This document shows positions 28,945 to 38,549 of a DNA stretch of 64,000 nucleotides, one piece after another. A program made the position numbers and the translations under genes. Every line of letters starts with the position of its first letter. Positions within the stretch are counted from its first letter, which is position 1. The notes beneath the pieces were generated by a model that saw only the letters and a program-made list of their open reading frames with translations, did no database searches and was not told where the DNA came from. This DNA is from an uncultured Sutterella sp. (GTDB taxonomy: Bacteria > Pseudomonadota > Gammaproteobacteria > Burkholderiales > Burkholderiaceae_F). The DNA lies in contig CALESB010000002.1 of assembly GCA_937906995.1 (NCBI GenBank), forward strand, positions 1 to 64,000. Direction: 5' to 3'.

Positions 28945-29970
28945 GTGAAACCATTTCAACTTTTTATGGCCTCTTGTCTTTGGGTAGGCCTTTATTGGCT
29001 CTGGCCATCGTTAACTCAAGAGTTTGTCTATGGCGCATTAAGCCTACAAGGCCCTATTGCTGACGCTCTGAACTTTTTCCTCTATGACACCGTAAAGATC
29101 ATACTGTTGCTTGTTCTTATGGTTTATGTTTTAGCCTGGCTTCGAGCAAGTCTTAATACGGAATATGTTCGTCGTAAGCTTATGGGTATTTCACCTTGGC
29201 TTGGGTACTGTTTAGCCAGTCTTTTTGGCGCCATCACCCCCTTTTGTTCCTGTTCAAGTATTCCACTCTTTCTTGGCTTTACAGCCAGTGGTATTCCTCT
29301 AGGCTTTACCTTAGCCTTTCTCATCACGTCTCCTCTTATCAATGAGGTTGCCATCGTTATCCTCTGGGGACTGTTAGGGCCTTCTTTAACTTTGACCTAT
29401 ATTGCTATAGGCCTTATTCTTGGGATATTAGGGGGATTTTTTGTCGATACCATCAAGGCAGATCGATGGTTGCACCCTGAAGTAAAAAACTTAAGAGATG
29501 CAAAGTCTTTCTCTGCACCTGTTACTTCTACTGAAAAGTTAACATTTGAGGACCGACATCGTTTTGCTCAAAATGAAACTCAAACGATTTTACGTCGAGT
29601 AACGCCCTGGGTTGTCATGGGGGTTGGTGTCGGCGCTGTCATTCACGGCTTTATTCCTCAAGAATGGATAACTTACTATCTTGGTAAAAACAATTTCTGG
29701 GCAGTTCCAACTGCTGTTGCTTTTGGCATTCCCCTTTATACCAATGTAACAGGTGTAATTCCTGTGATGGAGTCCTTACTCACAAAGGGCCTTCCATTGG
29801 GAACAACTTTAGCTTTTTGTATGAGTACAGTTGCTGCTAGCTTGCCTGAATTCATTATGCTCAAACAGGTTATGACTTATCGGCTGCTCGCACTCTTTTT
29901 TGGCTATTTATTAGTTATTTTCACTCTCATGGGATGGGGAGTTAATTTTTTTGAATCGTTTTTAAGTTAA
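28945..29970 (+). CDS. Permease of the ArsP/YraQ (DUF318) family
   Basis: A 341-residue inner-membrane protein with about eight to ten hydrophobic segments. The family signature GAITPFCSCSSIPLFLGF (about 92-109), a second copy-like motif PLYTNVTGVIPVMESLL (about 264), and the LITSPLINEVA stretch are visible. Members include ArsP organoarsenical efflux permeases, but others have no proven substrate. The start is GTG at 28945 with AGG upstream. ArsR upstream suggests metalloid export. Confidence 0.83.
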   Translation: MKPFQLFMASCLWVGLYWLWPSLTQEFVYGALSLQGPIADALNFFLYDTVKIILLLVLMVYVLAWLRASLNTEYVRRKLMGISPWLGYCLASLFGAITPFCSCSSIPLFLGFTASGIPLGFTLAFLITSPLINEVAIVILWGLLGPSLTLTYIAIGLILGILGGFFVDTIKADRWLHPEVKNLRDAKSFSAPVTSTEKLTFEDRHRFAQNETQTILRRVTPWVVMGVGVGAVIHGFIPQEWITYYLGKNNFWAVPTAVAFGIPLYTNVTGVIPVMESLLTKGLPLGTTLAFCMSTVAASLPEFIMLKQVMTYRLLALFFGYLLVIFTLMGWGVNFFESFLS

Positions 29971-29980
29971 AGGATATGAC

Positions 29981-30214
29981 ATGTTGATTCAAGTTTTAGG
30001 AAGCGGTTGCCGTAATTGTGAACTTACCTTAACTAACGTTAAAGAGGCGGTTACTGAAGCGGGTATCGAGGCAACAGTTGAAAAGGTAACGGATTATTTT
30101 GCAATGGTGAAATTAGGTGTAACGTGCACGCCAGCCATCGTTATTGATGGGAAAGTTGTTTTTAGCGGTGGCGTTCCAGATAAAGAGTCTATCCACTCTT
30201 GGTTGACGAAATAA
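29981..30214 (+). CDS. Small thioredoxin-fold protein with CXXC
   Basis: A 77-residue protein with the redox motif GSGCRNCELT near the N-terminus and the cis-Pro loop VTCTPAIVIDG, resembling the MTH895/redox-active disulfide protein 2 family. Such proteins are often encoded beside DUF318 permeases, as here (10 bases after the permease stop). It probably works with the permease in the cytoplasm; the reaction is not known. Confidence 0.82.
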   Translation: MLIQVLGSGCRNCELTLTNVKEAVTEAGIEATVEKVTDYFAMVKLGVTCTPAIVIDGKVVFSGGVPDKESIHSWLTK

Positions 30215-30229
30215 TTTCAAATAAATATA

Positions 30230-30267
30230 AAAACTCGCTGCCAGCCTAAACTGACAGCGAGTTTTTT
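30230..30267. terminator. Bidirectional terminator
   Basis: An 11-bp stem (AAAACTCGCTG at 30230-30240 with CAGCGAGTTTT at 30255-30265) is followed by further T. It closes the arsR cluster and the convergent autotransporter gene. Confidence 0.85.
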
Positions 30268-30300
30268 GACTCTATTGATTAGAGTTTTACGAAAGCTTCT

Positions 30301-33300
30301 TTAGAAGACGTACTTGGCATTGATTTGACCGTACACTTCGCGATGGTCGTCGCTACCGGCAGCACCACCCAAAGTAAAGCCAAAGCTCATATTATCCTTT
30401 TGAGCTTCTAAGCCAAAGCGTACACGACCCACGTTTTCAGACCAAACGTCCATGTCGGTAGCCATCGTAGCAGCGCCGACACCCGTTTGAGCTTCAACAT
30501 TGGTATCACCAAAGGTGTGAACGTAAGCAATATCGGCCACCGGCTTCATTTGCCAGCCGGCCATATCACCGAAGTCACCCTTAACGGCAACACCAACAGG
30601 AACGTTAACGAGATCTTGCGTAACTTCGTCAACCTTGAAGCCCTTCTTCGTGGTGTAACCGTCCGTTTCAACACGCAAGTAGTTCACACCAACATACGGC
30701 ACCATGGCAACGCTGTCCGTTAAGGCCATTTGCATTTCACCACGAGCACCCACCGTGTAGACATTAGCGTCTACATCAGCGCTATCGCCCATAGCATGCT
30801 TGATGTCGTTCTTGGTCATCACCCAACCGGCTTGACCAACAACGTTAAATTGACCTAAACGCTTAGCAGCATAGCCTTGAACGCCATAGAAGTCGACATC
30901 GTTCTTAACACCAGCGTTATGACCTTGACCCTTAACTTCACCCGTACCCAAGTTCATCAAAGCACCGAACGTCCAGTCACCCGTGGTGTATTCACCACCT
31001 GCGGCCAAACCGCCCAACTTCGTCTTAGATTCGAGCATGTCACGAGAGCCACCCATTTCAACTTGAGTACCCGTAACTTCAGCAAAGGCCGTCCAACCAT
31101 CAGCAAACGTATTCGTTAAAGAGGCACGCTTGGCTGCTTGGTCTAAGCCCAACATAGCGCCTTCAATACCAGCCGTTTGAACGCCGGCAGCCGTAGCAAC
31201 GTTAAAGGCAGCATTTAATTGAGCATGACGATGTTCACCACTCGTAACGGCCGTATTTTGTTGATCTAACAAACTTTGAATGTGCTTAGAAGCAGCATCG
31301 TCTTGCTTTTCAATCAAGTTAAGGGCTTCACCATCAAAGCCATCGAGACCCAAGCTATAGAGTTGAGCTTGATTGGAGATGACTTCAAATGTAAAGGTGT
31401 TCTTGTTATCGGCCTTATTGCTTAGAACTTCATAACGGATATTATCAACCGTAATGCCATTAGCTAAGTCAAATTCCTTCAAAGCACCATCTTCAAAGAC
31501 GACCTTAGCATCCTTTTCTGCAACATTCGTGAAGTAAATGCCAGAGTCCTTCGTGCCCGTGATTGTTCCCTTGACATTCGTACCAGCGGCAGCATCAGCC
31601 ATCAAGGAGCCATTGGCACCAATAACGACACCCGTAGCATCTTCAGCAACCTTACCGATCGTGGCGTTAGCACCCGTCAAATTAACCTCACCAGCCAAGT
31701 AGAGACCTGGGATGGCGTTGACACTAGCGAGTTGAACGTGAGCCGTCATTGCATCGGCCTTATCACCTAATGCCAAGACACCATTGTCAACCTTGAAGGC
31801 AACATTTTCCGTATTTCCCTTGGTTGCTAAAACACTATCCCCCACCAAAGTTAAGGTTGAACCTTTCTCAGCTGCGAAACCGTTGACATCAAAAACGCCT
31901 TCAAACGTCGTGGCCTTCTTTTCACCAAAGTCGAAGGTAAAGTTCTTAGCATGATTGTTTGCAACGACCTTATTGAAGCCCGTCACCGTAGCCTTTCCAA
32001 GGTCAATAGCTTCGTTAGCCATTGTCAATGTTGCATCATCCGTCACACCGGTAGCGTCAATTTTTTCACCCTTAAAGACACCGTTCTTTAAGAGCGTGAC
32101 TTCAGCTGTTTTTACAATGGAACTAGCCTCATCCTTAATTTCATTCTTTTCATCGTCAGAACTAATAACTCGGCCACCAGCATAAATATTGCCGTTAACG
32201 GTACCGTTAGCGATAATGATTTCTGCAGAACCCACCTTGGATTGTGCATTGTTATAGTACGGTGTATTCTTGTACATGCCATCAAGAGCAATCCCACCGC
32301 CGTAGATATCACCATTGATGACAGGACCTTGTCCAGAAGCATCGCCAATTTGGATATAGGTCTTGTCAACTGTTGATAATGCGCCTTCCGTTGCTAAGCC
32401 CCCACCATAGATGTTTGCTCGATAACCTTCGTTGTCGTTTTCACCTACAACCGTATCGCCAGCAATCACAATTTTGACTTCATTAACATGAGCGCCGCCT
32501 TGTTCTTGTTCGCCATCACGCAAACCAGCTGCCATACCGCCACCAAGAACTGCGACCTTCCCCCTAATCAAGGCATGTGACATAGAGTCAAGATATTCTC
32601 GAACACCTGGTTGCTCCATGCCAAAAGGCGGAAGAGTATTATCTTTACCAACAAAGGCATCAAAAGCCAAGCGACCGATTTGACCGGAAGTTGCCTTAAT
32701 ATTTACCTTTTCAACCGTAGAACTAGCAGTCTTACTGGCTTGGGGTTGCTTATTTTCTACTGGATTGGTGTCATCAATGGCGTAGCCACCACCGATCAAA
32801 CCATCAACGGATCCGCCTGCTACATTTAAATTAACAGTGCCAACATGAGAAACAGCACCAACACCGTAGTTCATGTCACCCGTGCCTGCTGCGACAGCAA
32901 TGCCACCACCCATTACACCAATGGTTTCACCACCGACAAAATTCATAGTGACAGAATCGGCAGTAGACTCTGCGAGAGTGGCCGATGGCTTATCAGTACC
33001 CGTAGCATCACCAGAAGCCGCAGCCAAGCCACCACCGACAAGGCCGACGTTATAACCACTGTAAACATCCATCACAACGTTACCAACGGAGGCAAGGGCA
33101 TTTGGGGCTGTTAGTGCGTCTGCACTATTTTCTGAATTCGGATACTTTTCATTTCTAGACCAAGAAGCGGCAATACCGCCTCCCATTACGCCAACGTTCA
33201 CTCCAGGTTCTGAGGCGATCGTGTCAATTAAAGCAACAACATCTTTTTCTTTATCCGTGATGTTGTCTGCCTTAACATCCTTCAAAGCTTTTAGACCGGT

Positions 33301-34773
33301 CTTAATTCCAGCAAAATACTTGGACTTCTCTTCTACGGAAGCAAAGACAGGGGCTGCGTCTTTTTCACCGATGGTAATGCTGACATCACCTGCAGTAGCT
33401 GTTGCGTTAGCGCTCTTTTCAGCAGAATCATACTGATAAGCGGCAGCCAATCCACCACCAACAACAAATGCTGAAGATGCATTTTTACCAAGATTAATTG
33501 CAATGTCTTGGGATGAAGTGGTTGCACTACCACCTTTATAAAATTCATCCGTTAAGACTATATTATCTCGATAATTTTCTGGAATAACTTTGTTGATTAA
33601 CTTCTTTGCAACAGGCTCGGAAATTTGTCCTCCTAAAGCCACGCCTCCACCCAAAAGACCTGCAGACAACCCAGACTGCACGTCAATCGTTGTTGTGCCT
33701 TCGACCTTAGAAATACCTTCTCCACCGAAGAGACCTACAGCTAATCCACCACCTGTTGCTCCAACAGTCAAACCTTCAAAGCCTTGACCTTGACTCTTGG
33801 TATTAATTACAAGATGTGAATTGCCTGTTAAAGTGGAGGTTGCTTTACCTCCTAAAGCCAAAGCAGAACCTGCCGTGACAGTTGCTAGAGAGCTTGTTGA
33901 ACCAGATAAAGTTACATTGGAGTTACCATCAAGTGTTACATTAGTTTCTTGGGCCGATGGTTTTATACTAATGATACTCGCCTTACCATTCGCAATATTC
34001 CCTATATTGATAGCTGAGCTGGCTCCAGTTAAAAGAACACTATTACCGGAGTTCAATTGTACCGAGGAATTACCCTTACGAATTAATGTAATCGGCTCCG
34101 CACTCTTTGAACCAAACCCAAAACTAAAACCCAAACCCAATCCCGCATTAATGACTCTATCTGCCCCTACGGAAGCTACGATCAAAGGATTTTTAGCCTC
34201 TCCACCAACAATGAATTCTGTCGATCCACTCACATTAATGGGTTTTGATTCCTCTAGCGGACGAAATTGCTCATTTAACTTTACAACTTTATCAAGAATT
34301 GGTTTAAGCTCTGGCTTCTTTTCGAGAATCTTCTCTATAAACGATTGTAGCTTACTATTTGGAAGATCCAAAAGATTGCTTGTTTTTTGATCAAAATAAC
34401 TTTGGCCACCAGCAGTTCCAACTAATGTTGCGTATTGACCGTCGAAACCTAAGGCCCCTTGAATTTCACCTAGATTCTTACTTAAGAGTGCCTTCAAAAG
34501 CTTACGTGCATCACCTTCGGTTTGAATATTGACGTATCCATTACCCGAATGGAACTTTGTCGTATCCAAATCTGTACGAAAACTATCATTTGTAATTGGG
34601 TCCGGCAACGCAGCAAAAGCCGAACTTGCCCCCAATGCTAAAACACCCGCTACAGCAGCTGCGACCAAAGTCTTACTGCTACGAGCGGGCTTGCCATGGC
34701 TCATTTGAGCTTCGGAAGAAACAACGTAGGATCTGCGAACGTCATTCCAGAGCACTTTGAATGCTTTATTCAT
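30301..34773 (-). CDS. Large autotransporter (type Va) with Gly-rich repeats
   Basis: A 1490-residue surface protein. It has an extended signal peptide region (MNKAFKVLWNDVRRSYVV, 1-30), a hydrophobic signal core ending SAFA near 54, a long beta-helix type passenger, and a C-terminal 12-strand autotransporter barrel (about 1210-1490) ending in NAKYVF with the terminal Phe needed for outer-membrane insertion. Between about 370 and 800 the passenger repeats a G-x-x-GGG-[IL/Y]-A motif (GVMGGGIAASW, GLVGGGLAAAS, GVMGGGIAVAA, GLIGGGYAIDD, VLGGGMAAG). No protease triad is visible, so adhesion or matrix roles are possible. The promoter region contains a G8 tract. Confidence 0.92.
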   Translation of the reverse strand: MNKAFKVLWNDVRRSYVVSSEAQMSHGKPARSSKTLVAAAVAGVLALGASSAFAALPDPITNDSFRTDLDTTKFHSGNGYVNIQTEGDARKLLKALLSKNLGEIQGALGFDGQYATLVGTAGGQSYFDQKTSNLLDLPNSKLQSFIEKILEKKPELKPILDKVVKLNEQFRPLEESKPINVSGSTEFIVGGEAKNPLIVASVGADRVINAGLGLGFSFGFGSKSAEPITLIRKGNSSVQLNSGNSVLLTGASSAINIGNIANGKASIISIKPSAQETNVTLDGNSNVTLSGSTSSLATVTAGSALALGGKATSTLTGNSHLVINTKSQGQGFEGLTVGATGGGLAVGLFGGEGISKVEGTTTIDVQSGLSAGLLGGGVALGGQISEPVAKKLINKVIPENYRDNIVLTDEFYKGGSATTSSQDIAINLGKNASSAFVVGGGLAAAYQYDSAEKSANATATAGDVSITIGEKDAAPVFASVEEKSKYFAGIKTGLKALKDVKADNITDKEKDVVALIDTIASEPGVNVGVMGGGIAASWSRNEKYPNSENSADALTAPNALASVGNVVMDVYSGYNVGLVGGGLAAASGDATGTDKPSATLAESTADSVTMNFVGGETIGVMGGGIAVAAGTGDMNYGVGAVSHVGTVNLNVAGGSVDGLIGGGYAIDDTNPVENKQPQASKTASSTVEKVNIKATSGQIGRLAFDAFVGKDNTLPPFGMEQPGVREYLDSMSHALIRGKVAVLGGGMAAGLRDGEQEQGGAHVNEVKIVIAGDTVVGENDNEGYRANIYGGGLATEGALSTVDKTYIQIGDASGQGPVINGDIYGGGIALDGMYKNTPYYNNAQSKVGSAEIIIANGTVNGNIYAGGRVISSDDEKNEIKDEASSIVKTAEVTLLKNGVFKGEKIDATGVTDDATLTMANEAIDLGKATVTGFNKVVANNHAKNFTFDFGEKKATTFEGVFDVNGFAAEKGSTLTLVGDSVLATKGNTENVAFKVDNGVLALGDKADAMTAHVQLASVNAIPGLYLAGEVNLTGANATIGKVAEDATGVVIGANGSLMADAAAGTNVKGTITGTKDSGIYFTNVAEKDAKVVFEDGALKEFDLANGITVDNIRYEVLSNKADNKNTFTFEVISNQAQLYSLGLDGFDGEALNLIEKQDDAASKHIQSLLDQQNTAVTSGEHRHAQLNAAFNVATAAGVQTAGIEGAMLGLDQAAKRASLTNTFADGWTAFAEVTGTQVEMGGSRDMLESKTKLGGLAAGGEYTTGDWTFGALMNLGTGEVKGQGHNAGVKNDVDFYGVQGYAAKRLGQFNVVGQAGWVMTKNDIKHAMGDSADVDANVYTVGARGEMQMALTDSVAMVPYVGVNYLRVETDGYTTKKGFKVDEVTQDLVNVPVGVAVKGDFGDMAGWQMKPVADIAYVHTFGDTNVEAQTGVGAATMATDMDVWSENVGRVRFGLEAQKDNMSFGFTLGGAAGSDDHREVYGQINAKYVF

Positions 34774-34837
34774 TTGAATTTCTCCTAGAGAATGTAACTG
34801 AATACTTATTTAGTGAATATAAATTCATACGCTCAGA

Positions 34838-34866
34838 ATACTAATAGCCCCCCCCTCTGAATGCAA
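34838..34866 (-). promoter_or_regulatory. Autotransporter promoter region with an eight-G tract
   Basis: On the minus strand, TTGCAT (34861-34866), a 17-base spacer and TAGTAT (34838-34843) lie about 65 bases upstream of the autotransporter ATG. The spacer contains eight G in a row (C8 on the plus strand, 34848-34855). Tract slippage would alter the -35/-10 distance. The hexamers are weak matches (3/6 and 4/6). Confidence 0.45.
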
Positions 34867-34932
34867 GTTCATAGTTGTAACACGTTCAATAATTAAGGGT
34901 TATCCCTTATCTCATTGTTGCTATTGGGCAAC

Positions 34933-34971
34933 AAAAAAAGCCGAAAGAGCAAAACCCTTTCGGCGTTTTTT
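34933..34971 (-). terminator. Terminator of sodB
   Basis: An 8-bp stem (GCCGAAAG at 34940-34947 with CTTTCGGC at 34957-34964) is followed by seven T on the minus strand. Confidence 0.85.
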
Positions 34972-34985
34972 GTGAAATTTGCGAT

Positions 34986-35588
34986 TTACTTGGCGCGGTA
35001 ATAGTTCTTAGCAACAAATTCCCAATCAATGAAGTGCTTATCAAACAAAGCATTCAAGTAGCTCGGACGAGCATTGCGATGGTCAATGTAGTAAGCGTGT
35101 TCCCAAACGTCAACCACGAAAAGCGGAACATTATCAGAAGCCAAAGCGCTACCAGCGTTAGAGGTGTTGACGATGTCCAATTCCTTAGAAGGCGTCAAAA
35201 CTAACCACGTCCAACCGGAACCGAAGTTACCAGCGGCTTGAGCAACGAAAGCTTCACGGAACTTCTCAAAAGAGCCCCACTTTTCTTCAATCTTCGTGAG
35301 CAATTCACCAGCAGGCTTTTCCATGCCGTTAGGCGTCAAGCACATCCAGAAGAACGTGTGGTTCCATGTTTGGGCGGCATTATTGAAAACGGCTTGATTC
35401 GTACCGTCGCTAGCCAACACGATTTCTTCCAAGCTCATGGATTCAAAGGCCGTGCCCTTGATCAAGTTGTTCAAGTTCGTGATATAGGTTTGATGATGCT
35501 TACCGTAGTGATAATCAAACGTTTCTGCAGACAAAACGGAACCAAAAGCATCCTTAGCATACGGAAGACGGGGAAGTTCAAAAGCCAT
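34986..35588 (-). CDS. sodB: Iron superoxide dismutase
   Basis: Cytoplasmic enzyme that dismutates superoxide, 200 residues. Metal ligands are in [10 protein letters not shown] (His near 27), QTWNHTFFW (His near 75) and [11 protein letters not shown] (Asp and His near 160). The AAQTWNH and FGSGWTWLV segments are Fe-SOD-like rather than Mn-SOD-like; cambialism cannot be excluded. It is monocistronic with a clear terminator. Confidence 0.95.
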   Translation of the reverse strand: MAFELPRLPYAKDAFGSVLSAETFDYHYGKHHQTYITNLNNLIKGTAFESMSLEEIVLASDGTNQAVFNNAAQTWNHTFFWMCLTPNGMEKPAGELLTKIEEKWGSFEKFREAFVAQAAGNFGSGWTWLVLTPSKELDIVNTSNAGSALASDNVPLFVVDVWEHAYYIDHRNARPSYLNALFDKHFIDWEFVAKNYYRAK

Positions 35589-35679
35589 ATCTATTGCTCC
35601 TAAAAATATTTTGTATTTGATACCTTGATCATATCAAAGCAAACGTCATTTCTTCTATCAGAAGATGTGTTCAATTGTT

Positions 35680-37113
35680 CTAATCATTGGCCTTGATAGT
35701 TTTTGCCTTAAGAGGTTTTGCGACCATCACGCCATCAATCCAATGAACTGTCACTTCCGATAGAGTCTTCGCTTGCTCGAAATTCTTCACAATTTGACCA
35801 CCTTCGTCGGTCACATAAGCATAGCCCTTTTTCAAAATGGTTTCAGGGCTTCCTTCAATCATGAGGGATGCAGTCTTTTCCCAACGGGAACGAGCTTGCA
35901 AAAGCGCGGTACGATGAATTTGACTTAATGCATTTGCACTTTGCTTCAGTTGCTCTCGCTTGACATTAATGACAAATTGTGGGCTCACTAATGCATCATT
36001 GGCTCGTACCAAACTTTGCTCTTTTACTTCAAAAGCAGTCTTGAGTAATCTGTCGCAATCTTTATTCGTTAGTTCTAAAGAATGCACTTTAGGGTCCAAT
36101 TGTCTTTGGACAAAAAACGTTTTTAAAAGTTCTTTTTGACGAGCAAAATGCTCAGCCTGTGAAGCTAACTTCAATTTTGGATTGGGAATGGCTTGACTCA
36201 ATCCTTTCAAACGACTTTTTAGTGCATCGAGTCGATAACGAAAATCACTTTCTAAATTTTGTGTAGCGTAATGGACATCTTGATAAAGCACTTCAACAGA
36301 CTCTGTGGCGGCTTGGGCTGCAGCCGTTGGTGTTGCGGCTCGAAGGTCTGCCACGTAGTCAACGATTGTTTCATCGCTTTCGTGCCCCACACCACTAATT
36401 AAAGGCTTGGTCATTTTCGCGATGGTCCAAGCAACACGCTCATCATTAAAAGCCCATAAGTCTTGTAGAGAGCCACCGCCTCTTACTAATAGAACAACGC
36501 CAGCATCAGAGTTTTCCGCTTGTTGCAAAGCATTGACAATTTGTAGTGGTGCCTCAACGCCTTGCACCGCCGTGGGATAAACCGTTAAATCCGCATAAGG
36601 AGCGCGCAGACGTAATGTCTTAATAACATCGTGCAATGCCGCTGCTTTTAAACTTGTTACCACTGCAATTTTGAAATTAATACGAGGAATACGTTTTTTG
36701 CGTGAGGCATCAAATAAGCCCTCTGCTTGAAGGCGAGCCTTTAATTCTAAGTAACGTGCATAAAGAGCGCCTAGACCTTCGTGGCGCATCGCATCGACAA
36801 TCAGCTGATAGGAGCCCCGTGGTGCATAAAGTGATACCCGACCTCGTACTTCAACATGGTCCCCCGTTTTAGGACGAAAACCCACACGACGATTGGCTCC
36901 GGCAAACATGGCGCAACTGACTTCAGAGAACTCATCTTTTAATGTGAAGTACCAATGGCCCGATGTTGCCATCGTTAAGCCACGAATTTCACCCTTCACC
37001 CAAAGCGAAGGAAAGTTAGTTTCAAGACATCGCGCCACAGAACGATTAAGTTCAGAAACCGTCCAAATGGTAGGCGTTGATTGTGGAGTTGAAAACAAAT
37101 CTGAATCAAACAT
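35680..37113 (-). CDS. xseA: Exodeoxyribonuclease VII large subunit
   Basis: Large subunit of the XseAB single-strand exonuclease, 477 residues. It has the N-terminal OB-fold (WVKGEIRGLTMATSGHWYFTLKD), the catalytic domain (AVVTSLKAAALHDVIKTLR, GVVLLVRGGGSLQDLWAFNDE, PLISGVGHESDETIVDYVADLRA by its parts GVGHESD and DLRA) and a coiled-coil region. The small subunit xseB is not in the window. It is divergent from lpxK. Confidence 0.95.
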   Translation of the reverse strand: MFDSDLFSTPQSTPTIWTVSELNRSVARCLETNFPSLWVKGEIRGLTMATSGHWYFTLKDEFSEVSCAMFAGANRRVGFRPKTGDHVEVRGRVSLYAPRGSYQLIVDAMRHEGLGALYARYLELKARLQAEGLFDASRKKRIPRINFKIAVVTSLKAAALHDVIKTLRLRAPYADLTVYPTAVQGVEAPLQIVNALQQAENSDAGVVLLVRGGGSLQDLWAFNDERVAWTIAKMTKPLISGVGHESDETIVDYVADLRAATPTAAAQAATESVEVLYQDVHYATQNLESDFRYRLDALKSRLKGLSQAIPNPKLKLASQAEHFARQKELLKTFFVQRQLDPKVHSLELTNKDCDRLLKTAFEVKEQSLVRANDALVSPQFVINVKREQLKQSANALSQIHRTALLQARSRWEKTASLMIEGSPETILKKGYAYVTDEGGQIVKNFEQAKTLSEVTVHWIDGVMVAKPLKAKTIKAND

Positions 37114-37529
37114 AAAAATCGCAAAAATAATTCTTCAAAAACAGTATACAGGCTCTGACAAAAAGACTCGAAAAATGGAAATTAATTTCTTATTAAAAAT
37201 CAGTATGTTAAAAAATTTGTATATTTTTTAAGCAAAACAAGAAAACCCTGTATATATAGAGAGTTACCTAGTTTTTTTGACCTTTTTATGAGACTTTTCA
37301 ACAATTATTGTGGAAAACTTTTGATACATAACCTAACTCTTTAAAATTAAAGAATAAATTGATTGTGGAAAACTTTTTTGCAAAACTTTAAAAATACGCA
37401 GGCAACGTCATAATTTTTGTGTATCATTAATTGGTTAATATTTTTATGAGTTATCTCTTACACACATGTCCTCAGACAGTACAGTACCGATAGGTTTGTT
37501 ACCGTTTTCTACGATGCTCGGAGGATCCG
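37114..37529. promoter_or_regulatory. AT-rich divergent control region between xseA and lpxK
   Basis: This 416-base region is strongly AT-rich and has no coding capacity of note. It carries two direct copies of ATTGTGGAAAACTTTT (37307-37322 and 37362-37377), 55 bases apart. Each contains TTTTCCACA on the other strand, one base from the DnaA box TTATCCACA. Promoters for both genes must lie here, but no strong consensus pair stands out. Confidence 0.55.
37307..37377 (+). repeat. Pair of 16-bp direct repeats with DnaA-box-like cores
   Basis: ATTGTGGAAAACTTTT occurs at 37307-37322 and 37362-37377, identical in all 16 positions. The start-to-start distance of 55 bases is about five helical turns, so both faces would align for a bound protein. 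Confidence 0.8.
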
Positions 37530-38549
37530 ATGCGCGCTAGTATCGAATCCTGGTTACATCGCCAATGGACCAAACGTGGACTTTTAGCTTGTGCTCTTAG
37601 TCCGTTATCCTTGGTTTTTCTCTCTGCCGCTCGCAAACGTCGCAAGAATCTTGTACCTAAGGCGATCCCCGTTCCCGTGGTCGTTGTAGGTAACATTTAC
37701 GTTGGTGGCACGGGTAAAACACCCGTTACGATTGCCTTAGTCAAGGAACTCATTCGTCGTGGATGGCGTCCGGCTGTCATTTCCCGTGGCTTTGGTCGCA
37801 AAGATGAACTTCCCAAGTTAGTCACGCCCACGAGCCCCGCAGCAGAAGTGGGCGATGAGCCCTTATTGATTGCTCAACAAGCAGGAGTTCCCGTTGCTGT
37901 TGCTCGTGATCGAGTCGCAGCCGCTCACCTCATTTTGGATAAGTTCCCAGAGTGCAACCTCATGATTAGTGATGATGGGTTACAACACTATGGACTAGCG
38001 CGCGATGTTGAAATTGCTGTCGTTGGAGCTCGCGGTTTAGGCAACGGTTGGGTTTTGCCTGCAGGACCCTTGCGTGAACCTCCGTCTCGTCTTGACGAGG
38101 TTGATGCTATCGTTCTGAATGCAACCGAAGATACGTTTGATAGTCGTACACCACGCTTTGCAGCCACGGCCGTTTTAGGTAAGGCTCGCTCTTTGGATGG
38201 GGCAAAGTCGCTTGACCTGGATGAATTAGCTGCAAGTGGAAAAACCGTTCGTGCCGCTGCCGGTATTGCAGCGCCGGGTCGCTTTTTTGCCATGCTTCGT
38301 GCACATGACATCGAAGGCGAAATGGTGGAATTGGGTGATCACTTCGCTTTTGATTCCAATCCATTTAAAAACGCCAAGGAAGATGTCATTCTTATCACCG
38401 GCAAAGACGCCGTGAAGTGTCGTCAACATCCAGAACTTGCTAAGGATGAGCGCATTTATTGGGTAGAGTATCTCGTTGACATCGATCCGTACTTAGTGGA
38501 TTTCATTGAAAACAAATTAAAAGAAAAAGGGGCTAATAATGCAGCTTGA
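37530..38549 (+). CDS. lpxK: Tetraacyldisaccharide 4'-kinase
   Basis: Inner-membrane kinase that phosphorylates the lipid A precursor at the 4' position. The 339-residue protein has an N-terminal membrane-associated helix (LLACALSPLSLVFLSAA), the P-loop VGNIYVGGTGKTPVTIAL (about 51-68) and the MISDDGLQHYGLARD motif with the catalytic Asp pair. GGAGG precedes the ATG. It overlaps the next gene by 11 bases and forms lpxK-trm112-kdsB, an LPS operon. Confidence 0.95.
   Translation: MRASIESWLHRQWTKRGLLACALSPLSLVFLSAARKRRKNLVPKAIPVPVVVVGNIYVGGTGKTPVTIALVKELIRRGWRPAVISRGFGRKDELPKLVTPTSPAAEVGDEPLLIAQQAGVPVAVARDRVAAAHLILDKFPECNLMISDDGLQHYGLARDVEIAVVGARGLGNGWVLPAGPLREPPSRLDEVDAIVLNATEDTFDSRTPRFAATAVLGKARSLDGAKSLDLDELAASGKTVRAAAGIAAPGRFFAMLRAHDIEGEMVELGDHFAFDSNPFKNAKEDVILITGKDAVKCRQHPELAKDERIYWVEYLVDIDPYLVDFIENKLKEKGANNAA

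Noticed and set aside
33797..34390. 197-codon frame opposite the autotransporter
   Set aside because: Low-complexity composition mirrors the Gly/Ala/Ser-rich passenger on the other strand; no ribosome-binding site.
37114..37529. Possible replication origin from DnaA-box-like repeats and AT richness
   Set aside because: Only two imperfect boxes and no dnaA, dnaN or gyrB nearby; kept only as a repeat.
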